A stretch of DNA of 64,000 nt from JAUZRW01 sp964549915 (lineage in GTDB: Bacteria; Chloroflexota; Anaerolineae; Aggregatilineales; Phototrophicaceae). Position numbers and translations under genes: made by a program. Position 1 is the first letter of the stretch, and each line of letters begins with the position of its first letter. The notes under the pieces are model-generated. The model was given only the letters and a program-made list of their open reading frames with translations. It ran no database searches and was not told the DNA's origin. Shown piece by piece: positions 16,256-24,574 of this stretch. The DNA is taken from the NCBI GenBank assembly GCA_964549915.1, contig CAZJWX010000014.1:15231-79230 (forward strand), read 5' to 3'.

Positions 16256-17215
16256 TTACGCTTCGTACCAGTCGACACCGGCGGCAGGCAGTTCCACTAC
16301 TTCCTGCCAGGGAGTTGCTGTTGTCCGGCAGATTCCCGCCAATTCATCCATTCGCTCGACAGCTGCCCGGCGCAGGAAGTCTTCACGCTCTGCACCTTGC
16401 AGCTTCACGGCCTCTGCCCAGACCGCCCGCCCGACGATCACGCCGCTAGCACCCGCAGCGCAGGCCACGCGCACTTGCTCCGCGAATGTATCGTAGTTCA
16501 CACCCGCGCTCAAGAGCGCCCAGGGCACGCGACACGCTGCGGTGACTGCTTCACAGGCCGCCTGCCATTCTGCCGGATCATCACTCTGTTTGTGATCCAG
16601 CGGGAAAGGCAGCTTGAGGATGTCCACCCCCATCGCGCTGAAGGTTTCGCACATCGCCAGCGTGATCCGCAGACGCTCCTCGTTCCGCAGCGTTTGCGCC
16701 GGATCGAGCGAGTAGGGGATCGGCTCCAGAAAGAAGGGAATCTGGTTCGCAGAGCACTGCTCTACGACCTGCTGCACAGCGGTGTGTTTCTCGTCGGCAT
16801 TCTCCGCGTCCGGGTGGTACGGCAGCAGCAATTTGACGCCATCGCCACCCACCCCCTTGATCTTCTGCACCGACCAGTTGGGTATCCATTCCAGCGCGCG
16901 CTGGCTGGGATGCAGGCTGTAATCCGTAACTTCGATAGGAGCCAGCAACCCCAGGCGACCGTCAATGACGCCGGATGTGATGCCCGCGCCGATCCCATAG
17001 GCCGGGTCGGTCAGCACGGCGGAGGCGTGCGGAGCCAGCGCAGCCAGCACTTCTTGCTTGAAGGACATGAACTGCGCATCATTCAGCGGCCCAGGTGCAT
17101 ATTGATTCAACTGTTCGAGCAAGTTGGTTCGGTGGTCAATCGCCATGATGACGAAATGCCCCTCCGCCGTCGCTGCTCGGCTCAGATGACGATACTTGCC
17201 CATCGTGGTCGGCAT
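16256..17215 (-). CDS. LacD-like class I aldolase (candidate 2-deoxy-5-keto-gluconate-6-phosphate aldolase)
   Basis: A 319-aa TIM-barrel aldolase resembling tagatose-1,6-bisphosphate aldolase LacD and sulfofructose-phosphate aldolase YihT. The Schiff-base Lys is probably the K of VDILKLPFP. FVIMAIDHRTNL near the N-terminus and SAGVNYDTFAEQV near the C-terminus are typical of the family. It is the last gene of the inositol operon, in which no class II IolJ aldolase is seen. The inferred role is cleavage of 2-deoxy-5-keto-gluconate 6-phosphate to dihydroxyacetone phosphate and malonate semialdehyde. I use ATG 17215 (GGGAG eight bases upstream), because a GTG nine bases earlier abuts that site. 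The upstream stop codon overlaps this region. Confidence 0.75.
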   Translation of the reverse strand: MPTTMGKYRHLSRAATAEGHFVIMAIDHRTNLLEQLNQYAPGPLNDAQFMSFKQEVLAALAPHASAVLTDPAYGIGAGITSGVIDGRLGLLAPIEVTDYSLHPSQRALEWIPNWSVQKIKGVGGDGVKLLLPYHPDAENADEKHTAVQQVVEQCSANQIPFFLEPIPYSLDPAQTLRNEERLRITLAMCETFSAMGVDILKLPFPLDHKQSDDPAEWQAACEAVTAACRVPWALLSAGVNYDTFAEQVRVACAAGASGVIVGRAVWAEAVKLQGAEREDFLRRAAVERMDELAGICRTTATPWQEVVELPAAGVDWYEA

Positions 17216-17220
17216 GCTGT

Positions 17221-18381
17221 TCACTCCCGCAATCCGAACAACCCCGCAGTTCTGGCTCGGCTGGCTTCCCAGACCTCAGCCTGAGCCATGCCCTGAATGC
17301 CCTGCTGGTATACCGGATGATCTTCTGGCAGAGGAAGCTGCACTGTGCGTCCGCTGGATGCACTCAGATAGCCACCCAGCGCCAGTTGTAACGCCCGTTC
17401 ACCGGCACGCGCCGGGGCAATCGGATCGCGCCCATCGCGAATCGCATCGCGGTAATCCGCCCACAGATCGGTGAACGAACGTCCGATGTTGTCCATATGC
17501 TCCGGCAGGTTGGGAATCACATGATCGTGACGCTGCCAATCCTTGACCGAATACAACTCAATCGGCTGGTTGAAGCCGCTGGTGTGGTAGTCCTTGTAGC
17601 GCAGGTGGATCTGACCGCTGCTGCCGCTGACATCCACGCCACCGACACCCTGCCCCCAGCCCATGTTGATGAGAGCGTAGCTGCTGGGGAAAGCCACTTG
17701 CAGCAGCGCCAGGTCTTCGATCACAGGATTGCGATGGGCATATGTGGGTGCATCGGCGAAGGCGTTGACCTGGATAGCCTGCTCACCCGCCAGCCACTCC
17801 GCCAGGTAAACCGCGTGGATCATATCCATGAGGACGCCGCCACCCGCCGCCAGCGTATGCCGCCAATCGGCCTGGTATTCCGCCGCGCCGGGATAATCAA
17901 TCACCCCCAGGTAATTCAACGTGATGACGCGCAGGTCACCAACTGCGCCGGATTCGATCAACTGCTTGATCATGCGATATTCCGGAAAGAAGTGGTAGTT
18001 GTGCACCATCCCGAACGTCACCCCGGCGGCTTCGGCTGCGGCGCACAATTCCGCCGCCACCGCTGGCGTATCAGAAAGAGGCTTCTCGCTGAGGACATGC
18101 TTGCCCGCTGCGAGGGAGTCCAGCACAATTTGCCGCCGAAAGCGCTGTGGTACGGTGATGACCACCGCATCAACATCTTCGCGGGCGATTACGTCCTGGT
18201 AATCTTCATACAGATTTTCGTCGGAGAGGCCGAACCACTCCTGACCGATCTTTCGGCGCTCCGGTGTGATGTCCGCCAGCGCCACCAATTCCACATCGCT
18301 CAAGGTCGTCAGAGCGGGGCGATGCCCGTAGCTGACGACATTGCCGCAGCCAATCATCCCTACCCGAAGGATTTCAGTCAT
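17221..18381 (-). CDS. Gfo/Idh/MocA-family NAD(P)-dependent dehydrogenase (second inositol-type dehydrogenase)
   Basis: A 386-aa Rossmann-fold oxidoreductase. The N-terminus has the GMIGCGNV dinucleotide motif, then the conserved SEKPLSD (cofactor and substrate Lys), and a candidate catalytic segment LMDMIHAVYLAEW containing the family D..H pair. It is distinct from the IolG in this operon. It could act on scyllo-inositol, another inositol isomer or an inosose (as IolX/IolU/IolW do in Bacillus), but substrate cannot be read from the sequence. It overlaps the start region of the aldolase gene and follows mmsA after a 128-bp gap. Confidence 0.8.
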   Translation of the reverse strand: MTEILRVGMIGCGNVVSYGHRPALTTLSDVELVALADITPERRKIGQEWFGLSDENLYEDYQDVIAREDVDAVVITVPQRFRRQIVLDSLAAGKHVLSEKPLSDTPAVAAELCAAAEAAGVTFGMVHNYHFFPEYRMIKQLIESGAVGDLRVITLNYLGVIDYPGAAEYQADWRHTLAAGGGVLMDMIHAVYLAEWLAGEQAIQVNAFADAPTYAHRNPVIEDLALLQVAFPSSYALINMGWGQGVGGVDVSGSSGQIHLRYKDYHTSGFNQPIELYSVKDWQRHDHVIPNLPEHMDNIGRSFTDLWADYRDAIRDGRDPIAPARAGERALQLALGGYLSASSGRTVQLPLPEDHPVYQQGIQGMAQAEVWEASRARTAGLFGLRE

Positions 18382-18429
18382 TGAAGGTATTCTCTCTCCA
18401 AAGTAATGTGGTCAACAGATCGTTCGTCG

Positions 18430-18450
18430 GGGCGCGTCCTGTACGCGCCC
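18430..18450. other. Perfect GC-rich stem-loop in the mmsA-dehydrogenase gap
   Basis: GGGCGCGT and ACGCGCCC form a perfect 8-bp stem with a five-base loop in the 128-bp gap after mmsA. No U-tract follows. It may be an RNA processing or stabilising element inside the operon, or a REP-like intergenic repeat. Confidence 0.45.
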
Positions 18451-18509
18451 GCTGCGGTATCTACAGAATTTGACAGAACCGAACCTTTACCAGCGTATCC
18501 TCAAGCCGC

Positions 18510-19982
18510 CTAGAACTGGCGCGACCATTCCTTCGGCCAGCGTTCCACGACGACCTTGGTCTGTGTATAGAACTCAATGCCGTGACGCCCCTGCGCGTGC
18601 AGGTCGCCGAAGAAGCTCTCGTTCCAGCCGCTGAAGGGGAAGAAGGCCATCGGTGCCGCCACACCAATGTTGACGCCAATGTTCCCCGCATCCGCTTCGT
18701 AGCGGAATTTGCGTGCCGCCGCGCCGCTGCTGGTGAAGATGCAGGCCATGTTGCCGAAGGTGCGATTGTTGACCAGGGCAATGGCATCATCGACCGTCTC
18801 AGCGTGCATCAGGCTCAGCACCGGGCCGAAGATTTCGGTACTGGCAATCTCGCTTTCGGGCGGCACACCATCCAGGATGGTCGGGAAGACCCAGTAGCCA
18901 TCGTCGTAGCCATCAACGCTCTTGCCGCGCCCATCAACCAGGACGTTGATGCCCTGCTTTTCGCCGTCCGCGATGATGCCTTCAATGCGCGTCTTGCTCT
19001 CCTTGCTGATGACCGGCCCCATCTGCACATCCTCGTCCAGGCCATAGCCGACCTTGCGCGATGTCGCGGCATCGGCGATTTGCTCGGTGAAGATGTTACG
19101 AGCCTCGCCCACCGTAATCGCAACGGACGCCGCCAGGCAGCGCTGCCCCGCGCACCCGAAGGCGCTATCCGCCATAATGCGCGTCGCCATATCCATATCC
19201 GCGTCGGGCATGACGATCACGGGGTTCTTGGCACCGCCCTGGCACTGCGCCCGCTTGCCGTTGGCCGTCGCGCGGCTGTAGATGTATTTAGCGACGGGCG
19301 TGCTGCCAACGAAGCTGACCGCCTTCACCAGCGGATGGTCGAGCAGGGCGTCGACAGTTTCTTTGCCGCCGTTCACCAATTGCACCACACCCTCCGGGAA
19401 GCCAGCTTCGTGAATCAACTCGAAGAGGCGCGCCGTCGTCATGGGCACTTTTTCGCTGGGCTTGAGGATGAACGCATTGCCCGTTGAAACCGCGTAAGGC
19501 AAGAACCAGAGCGGGATCATACCGGGGAAGTTGAAGGGCGTGATGGCCGTCACAACCCCCAGCGGCTGCCGGATCATGTGCTCGTCAATGCCGCGGGCAA
19601 TATCTTCGTTGTTGTAGCCCTGCATCAAGGATGGCGTGCCGCAGGCAACTTCCACATTTTCGATACCACGCCGCAGTTCACCCACACTCTCTTTGTAGGT
19701 CTTGCCACACTCGTCCGTGATGATCCGCGCCAGTTCGTCGATGTGGTCTTCCAGCAGCATCTTCAGCTTGAAGAGATACTGAATGCGATTGGTCACCGGC
19801 GTCCGTCGCCATTCTTCGTAGGCTGTCTGCCCCGCTTCTACCGCTTGCGCCACCACTTCCCTGGGTGTCATTACGACTTCCGCGATTGCCCTGCCCTGCG
19901 CCGGATTGATGACATCCAGCAAGTCAGCGGCTTTCGCATCCGTCCAGCTTCCGTTGATGTAGTCCAGCACTTTGGTCGTCAT
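18510..19982 (-). CDS. mmsA: Methylmalonate/malonate-semialdehyde dehydrogenase (CoA-acylating)
   Basis: A 490-aa aldehyde dehydrogenase of the MmsA/IolA group, which converts malonate semialdehyde (last step of inositol catabolism) or methylmalonate semialdehyde (valine catabolism) to acetyl-CoA or propionyl-CoA with NAD+ and CoA. The N-terminus INGSWTDAKAADLLDVINPA, the ITPFNFPGMIPLWFLP block, CQGGAKNPVIVMPDADMD and the catalytic GQRCLAAS cysteine are all present. Length is typical. It follows iolD by 20 bp and is well placed to take the product of the aldolase encoded downstream. Confidence 0.92.
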   Translation of the reverse strand: MTTKVLDYINGSWTDAKAADLLDVINPAQGRAIAEVVMTPREVVAQAVEAGQTAYEEWRRTPVTNRIQYLFKLKMLLEDHIDELARIITDECGKTYKESVGELRRGIENVEVACGTPSLMQGYNNEDIARGIDEHMIRQPLGVVTAITPFNFPGMIPLWFLPYAVSTGNAFILKPSEKVPMTTARLFELIHEAGFPEGVVQLVNGGKETVDALLDHPLVKAVSFVGSTPVAKYIYSRATANGKRAQCQGGAKNPVIVMPDADMDMATRIMADSAFGCAGQRCLAASVAITVGEARNIFTEQIADAATSRKVGYGLDEDVQMGPVISKESKTRIEGIIADGEKQGINVLVDGRGKSVDGYDDGYWVFPTILDGVPPESEIASTEIFGPVLSLMHAETVDDAIALVNNRTFGNMACIFTSSGAAARKFRYEADAGNIGVNIGVAAPMAFFPFSGWNESFFGDLHAQGRHGIEFYTQTKVVVERWPKEWSRQF

Positions 19983-20002
19983 CGGTTGCTTTCCTCTGTG
20001 AT

Positions 20003-21874
20003 CTAGAGATAGTACCGTTCGTTTTTCTTGGCTTCTTCATATTCGCTGCGAGACTGCTGCACTGCCGGGTCATCGCTGACCTCTGCAACGGCAACATCCC
20101 ACCAGCTTTCGTACCCGCCCACGCGCTGCTCGCGATCCGTTTCGGTAACGATGCAGACTGGGCGCTTCTGGATGTTCCTGGCTTCTTCCAGCGCCTGACT
20201 GAATTCGGCGCGGTTCTTGGCTACAATGACGTGTGCACCCAGTGATTCGCAGTTCCTGGCAAAATCAATCAGCAGTGGTTCACCCGCCAGTTGATCGGCT
20301 TCTGCATCACGGTAGCGGTATCTGGTGCCGAAGCCGGCGCTGCCGACGCTCTCGGACAATCCGCCGATGCTGGCGTAGCCGTGATTATCCAGAATGATGA
20401 TGTTCACCTTGATGCCTTCCTGCACCATCGTCACAATTTCGGTGTGCATCATCAAGAAGCTGCCATCGCCCACCATGACGTAGACTTCGCGGTCAGGATC
20501 AGCCATCTTCACGCCCATGCCACCTGCGATCTCATAGCCCATGCAGGAGTAGCCGTATTCCAGGTGGTAGCCTCGCGGCTCACGGGTGCGCCAGAGCTTG
20601 TGCAGGTCACCCGGCAGGCTGCCCGCCGCGCACAAGACGACATCCTGCGGGCGCGTCTGGGTATTCACCATGCCAATGACTTCACCCTGCGAGAGCAGCG
20701 GCTCATGTTCCAGGCTGTAGATGCGATGGACTTCCGCATCCCAGCGCTGGTTATAATCTCTCGCACGCGCCTGATACGCGCCATCAGTACGATAATCCCC
20801 AAGGATTGCGCCCAATTCTTCCATCGTGGCGCGAGCATCACCGACCAGCGGAATCGCGCCGTGCTTATAGGCGTCTAATTCCATGACGTTGATGTTGACG
20901 AAGCGCACATCAGGATTCTGAAACGCGGTCTTGCTGGCGCTGGTAAAATCGCTGTAGCGGGTGCCAATGCCGATGACCAGGTCGGCTTCGCGTGCCAGGA
21001 GATTAGCGCCTTCGGTTCCCGTAGAGCCAATTGCGCCCAGGTTCAGCGGATGGTCGTAATTCAGCGATCCCTTCCCGGCCTGCGTCTCGCCAATGGGGAT
21101 GCCTGTCTTTTCCACGAAATTGCGCAGTGCTTCGTTGGCCTCGCTGTAGTGGACGCCACCACCCGCCACGATGAGCGGCTGGCTGGCGGATTTGATCCAT
21201 TCCGCCGCTTTGCGCAGCAGCGATTCATCCGGACGGTTGCGCGGAATGACCCACACCCGCTTCTCGAACATCTCTGCCGGATACTCATAGGCTTCCGTTT
21301 GCGTATCCTGCGGCAGCGCCAGAGTCACCGCACCTGTGTCCGCCGGGGAGGTCAGCACCCGCATGGCCTCCGGCAAGGACGTGATGAGCTGCTCAGGGCG
21401 CGAGATACGATCCCAGTAGCGCGAAACGGGTTTGAAGGCATCGTTGGCGCTGATGTCCTGCGTATGCTCCCACTCGACTTGCTGCAAAACAGGCGCCTGG
21501 ATACGCTCAGCGAAGATATCCCCCGGCAGTAAGAGTACCGGAATGCGATTGACGGTCGCCAGCGCCGCACCCGTGACCATGTTCGTCGCACCGGGGCCAA
21601 TGCTCGATGTGCAGGCGAAGGTTTGCAGGCGATTCTTGTGCTTGGCGTAGGCCACCGCTGCATGGACCTGTGCCTGCTCATTGCGGCTCTGATGATAGCG
21701 AATCTCGCCGCTGAATTGCTGCAATGCCTGCCCAACCCCGGCAACATTGCCGTGCCCGAAAATCCCCCAGACGCCAGCGAAGAAAGGATTTTCTACACCA
21801 TCACGGGAGACATACTGCCTCGATAGATACAGGACGAGAGCTTGTGCAGTTGTAAGTCGTCTCTTTTCAGTCAT
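20003..21874 (-). CDS. iolD: 3D-(3,5/4)-trihydroxycyclohexane-1,2-dione hydrolase IolD
   Basis: A thiamine-diphosphate-dependent ring-opening hydrolase of 623 aa, the expected IolD length. The N-terminal block FFAGVWGIFGHGNVAGVGQAL, the TPP-activating Glu in HQSRNEQAQVHAA, SSIGPGATNMVTGAALA and the C-terminal GDGSFLMMHTEI..ILDNHGYASIG cofactor motif are diagnostic. It opens the diketo ring to 5-deoxy-glucuronate, the substrate of IolB. Its AGAGG ribosome binding site overlaps the stop codon of the preceding TIR gene, so the two are in one transcript. Confidence 0.95.
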   Translation of the reverse strand: MTEKRRLTTAQALVLYLSRQYVSRDGVENPFFAGVWGIFGHGNVAGVGQALQQFSGEIRYHQSRNEQAQVHAAVAYAKHKNRLQTFACTSSIGPGATNMVTGAALATVNRIPVLLLPGDIFAERIQAPVLQQVEWEHTQDISANDAFKPVSRYWDRISRPEQLITSLPEAMRVLTSPADTGAVTLALPQDTQTEAYEYPAEMFEKRVWVIPRNRPDESLLRKAAEWIKSASQPLIVAGGGVHYSEANEALRNFVEKTGIPIGETQAGKGSLNYDHPLNLGAIGSTGTEGANLLAREADLVIGIGTRYSDFTSASKTAFQNPDVRFVNINVMELDAYKHGAIPLVGDARATMEELGAILGDYRTDGAYQARARDYNQRWDAEVHRIYSLEHEPLLSQGEVIGMVNTQTRPQDVVLCAAGSLPGDLHKLWRTREPRGYHLEYGYSCMGYEIAGGMGVKMADPDREVYVMVGDGSFLMMHTEIVTMVQEGIKVNIIILDNHGYASIGGLSESVGSAGFGTRYRYRDAEADQLAGEPLLIDFARNCESLGAHVIVAKNRAEFSQALEEARNIQKRPVCIVTETDREQRVGGYESWWDVAVAEVSDDPAVQQSRSEYEEAKKNERYYL

Positions 21875-21882
21875 AAGAACCT

Positions 21883-22857
21883 CTACTTCAATTGAAAACC
21901 TGCTTCATCTAATCGTTCCCGCAGGTATTGTTTCCATTTATCTGTGTCGTCTACTTCTTCAAATAGCACTCCGTCCAGGTCGGATGGTCTCTCGAAGTTC
22001 GGGAAAACCCTGTCAGGTTTCTTGAAAAGCACAAACACGTTTTCCCAGCCGAGATAGCCGTAGAAAAAACCAAGTTCTAGAACTACGTTCTGCCGCGCCC
22101 GAAATTGAAGTGAGTGAGCACCAACATTTGGAGCATCAAACTGGAATCTTCCGGCTCCCATATCGTCAGCCGTAATTAACGCAATGGCAAACTTTGTGTC
22201 GCCTCCCCACGCGAGGAACTTCTGAAACAGAGAACTATGCTTGTTGTCCATTTTGCTGAGGATAATAGGTTTAACGCCAAGTTGGAGCAAGTATTCCTCG
22301 ACCTCATCCCGTAAATCAGTATCATGTCCATGAACGATGAATACTGACGTGGGAGACACTTCGTCAGAATCTGTTGTTTCCTTCTTTCGAATCTCTTCCG
22401 CAGCCTCCCGCGCAATGAATCTTGTCTCGGAATCCTTCAGTTTCGTCTCAACATTTGCGGTAGAAGCAAGCGATTTTAGACGTTCAATTAAGAAAGCCTC
22501 AATAGCGCGGTTACCATCACGAAGATCAATGTACTGGTGCCTTTTAAGCCGGAATGGAATTTCAGTGTCTTCAAGCAATACAGGAACGATTGCCCCGCCA
22601 CTAGCGATAGCATAGGACAACTCATCCATTACGTTTTCGGAGGCTGTACTATGGCTAGACAAAAAAATAATCAGACCGATTGCAGATCGAAGAGCATCTT
22701 CTATCGCAGAATCCCACCTCTCACCCGGGGTGATTGCAAATTGGTCTACCCATAAATTGATGTTAGCCTCTTGAAGGCGACGAACGATCTCAAGTACTCG
22801 CGCACTATCGCGCCTTGCATAACTAACGAAGAAGTATGGCTTCGGAACTGAACTCAT
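21883..22857 (-). CDS. Tandem TIR / CAP12-type TIR-like protein (candidate anti-phage NADase)
   Basis: A 324-aa protein with two TIR-fold regions. Residues 7-125 are a bacterial TIR domain (FFVSYARRDSARV, LWVDQFAITPGERW) with a candidate catalytic Glu79 in NVMDELSYA. Residues 170-324 match the predicted nucleotide-binding TIR-like family found in CAP12/Pycsar effectors: SVFIVHGHDTDLRDEVEEYL, then RARQNVVLELGFFYGYLG with Glu261 and VFVLFKKPD. A charged linker joins them (residues 136-168). No signal peptide or membrane segment is seen. Such domains cleave NAD+ or bind nucleotides in immunity (family knowledge). It lies 3 bp after iolB and 8 bp before iolD, and a line I counted by hand was 45% G+C against 63% in iolB. 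No nucleotide cyclase or other partner gene is adjacent. Confidence 0.85.
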   Translation of the reverse strand: MSSVPKPYFFVSYARRDSARVLEIVRRLQEANINLWVDQFAITPGERWDSAIEDALRSAIGLIIFLSSHSTASENVMDELSYAIASGGAIVPVLLEDTEIPFRLKRHQYIDLRDGNRAIEAFLIERLKSLASTANVETKLKDSETRFIAREAAEEIRKKETTDSDEVSPTSVFIVHGHDTDLRDEVEEYLLQLGVKPIILSKMDNKHSSLFQKFLAWGGDTKFAIALITADDMGAGRFQFDAPNVGAHSLQFRARQNVVLELGFFYGYLGWENVFVLFKKPDRVFPNFERPSDLDGVLFEEVDDTDKWKQYLRERLDEAGFQLK

Positions 22858-22860
22858 TGC

Positions 22861-23748
22861 CTACCCTCGAGGCTCCATCCCATGATGCACAATTGGCAGA
22901 CGGGGATCCTGCCATGTCCAGGTATCCTTCACCCAGGCATAGGCCGGATCATCGCTGTTGGCGAGGGACTGCGCCGAACCCGCCAGGAAGTTCAGGTAGT
23001 AGGTCGTGTAGCCGTGTGCGCTGACCACTGGATGATAGCCTTCCGGGACGAGCACGGCGTCGTGATGCTGCGCCATCATCAGGCCGTCAATGCTGCGCTC
23101 ATCGTTATAGACACGCTGGTAGGCATAGCCGCCAGGATTGTCGATTTTGTAGAAGTAGATTTCTTCCAGATCTGCTTCCAGCAGATTGCCGTCGTCGTCT
23201 TCGCGATGCACGTCGTGTTTGTGCGGCGGATAGCTGCTCCAGTTACCGGACGGCGTGTAGACTTCCACGCAGACGATGCGATGGCAGTTGAAGCCCGGCG
23301 GGATGATTCCATTGATCTGACGGGTGGCGTTGGCACCGCCGCGAATCTCGATGCTAGCCATGTCCGGCGTGACCAACTGCGTCGGGAAATCCTGATCGGT
23401 AGGAACCCAGCAGGAGGCAAATTCAAAGTCATCGGTGAGCGCTTCGATCTCGAATTCCTTGTTGCGCGAGAGATACAGCGCGTATGGCATGCCGCTGAAG
23501 ACATTCGGACGCCGTCCCACGTTGGTGAAGTCACCATCGGTAGTCTTGATATTGCAACGACCGCCGAGGATGACGATGGCATTTTCGTGATCGCGCGTGT
23601 TGTCACCGTAGGTCTGCCCCTTGTTCAGGCGCATTGCCGACATGTTGAGATATTCCCAACCCGCCGCTTCGGCATTCACCCGCGCAAACTCCCCGGTTCC
23701 ACCTGTGTCCTGCGATTTGATGAGCATTGTCTCTGAAGTGTATTGCAT
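22861..23748 (-). CDS. iolB: 5-deoxy-glucuronate isomerase IolB
   Basis: A 295-aa bicupin isomerase that converts 5-deoxy-D-glucuronate to 2-deoxy-5-keto-D-gluconate. Characteristic segments are AIVILGGRCNIKT, GGANATRQINGIIPP, the metal-binding YPPHKHDVHRE and EEIYFYKIDNPGGYAYQRVY, with VLVPEGYHPVVSAHGYTTYYLNFLAG near the C-terminus. Length fits the family (270-300 aa). The ATG at 23748 lacks an ideal ribosome binding site (GGA nine bases upstream), and an ATG seven codons later is possible. It lies 21 bp downstream of the isomerase/dehydratase gene. Confidence 0.95.
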   Translation of the reverse strand: MQYTSETMLIKSQDTGGTGEFARVNAEAAGWEYLNMSAMRLNKGQTYGDNTRDHENAIVILGGRCNIKTTDGDFTNVGRRPNVFSGMPYALYLSRNKEFEIEALTDDFEFASCWVPTDQDFPTQLVTPDMASIEIRGGANATRQINGIIPPGFNCHRIVCVEVYTPSGNWSSYPPHKHDVHREDDDGNLLEADLEEIYFYKIDNPGGYAYQRVYNDERSIDGLMMAQHHDAVLVPEGYHPVVSAHGYTTYYLNFLAGSAQSLANSDDPAYAWVKDTWTWQDPRLPIVHHGMEPRG

Positions 23749-23769
23749 GGTATTGATCCAACCTCTCGT

Positions 23770-24573
23770 TCAGTGTTGTTTCAACCAGTTCAGGCTGCTG
23801 GCGAGTTGTTCTTGCAGCAACTCCCGCCAATTGCCCGTTTTTTCCGGCGTGAAAGGATCCGGCCCCGGTACAGTGCATTCCAGGACGAGGGCATAGTCGT
23901 AGTGGATATCGCTGAGCGCCGCCAATTGCGCGTCAAAATCCGTATGCCCCGCGCCAATGCCCTGACGATTCGAATCCGCCGCGTGATACAACCACAACTG
24001 TTTGCCCGTCTGAAGAAGTGCGCCCGCCGGATCCGCTTCTTCAATATTCATATGGTAGGCATCCAGCAGCACGCCGACATTTTCAGCATCAACATCCTGG
24101 ATAAACTGCAAGGCTTCGGCATGATTGTGAATCTGGTGCGTCTCGTAACGATTGAGCACCTCAAAGACAATCCGCAGATTCACTTCAGCGGCGCGTTCAG
24201 CAATCCTGGCTACGCTCTCGCGCAAGAGAGCATCTTCTTCTGCCTGGGTGCTGAGCGGCTGGATACGCCCAACCAGCCCATGACACGACACCAACGGTTC
24301 ACCCAATTCCGCCGCGAAATCGAGCAAGCGATAGTAGTAATCGACTGCCTCGCCGCGGACAGTTGGCTCCGGGTGCGCGATATCCGCATCAGCGGGAGTA
24401 AGTGAAAAGACCGAGAGGCCATGATCGTCCAGGATGCGCCTTGCTTCCGCACTGCTATACAGCCGCAGGTCGCCGAGCAATTCCACGCCATCCAGCTCGA
24501 GCGCAGCGAGACGTTGCGCAGTGGTCTCCAGCGGCTCAGCGCCGAATGTCCACGTGCAGACGCCGTACTGCAT
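23770..24573 (-). CDS. TIM-barrel isomerase/dehydratase, IolI/IolE-like
   Basis: A 267-aa xylose-isomerase-like TIM barrel. It starts MQYGVCTWTFG and has metal-ligand-type residues in RIVFEVLNRYETH (Glu), VLLDAYHMNIEE (Asp, His) and LVLECTVPG (Glu). LLDAYHMNIEEAD is most like D-tagatose/D-psicose 3-epimerases and IolI (2-keto-myo-inositol isomerase). In this operon it is the only candidate for the inosose dehydratase (IolE) step as well, so it may do that job. I start at 24573, just after the iolC stop, because upstream in-frame ATGs add residues outside the fold and have no ribosome binding site. Confidence 0.75.
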   Translation of the reverse strand: MQYGVCTWTFGAEPLETTAQRLAALELDGVELLGDLRLYSSAEARRILDDHGLSVFSLTPADADIAHPEPTVRGEAVDYYYRLLDFAAELGEPLVSCHGLVGRIQPLSTQAEEDALLRESVARIAERAAEVNLRIVFEVLNRYETHQIHNHAEALQFIQDVDAENVGVLLDAYHMNIEEADPAGALLQTGKQLWLYHAADSNRQGIGAGHTDFDAQLAALSDIHYDYALVLECTVPGPDPFTPEKTGNWRELLQEQLASSLNWLKQH

Positions 24574-24574
24574 C

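Noticed and set aside
21883..22857. Insertion-sequence or transposon ends around the TIR gene
   Set aside because: I looked for inverted repeats or target duplications at the iolB and iolD junctions and saw none. The junctions are operon-like overlaps.
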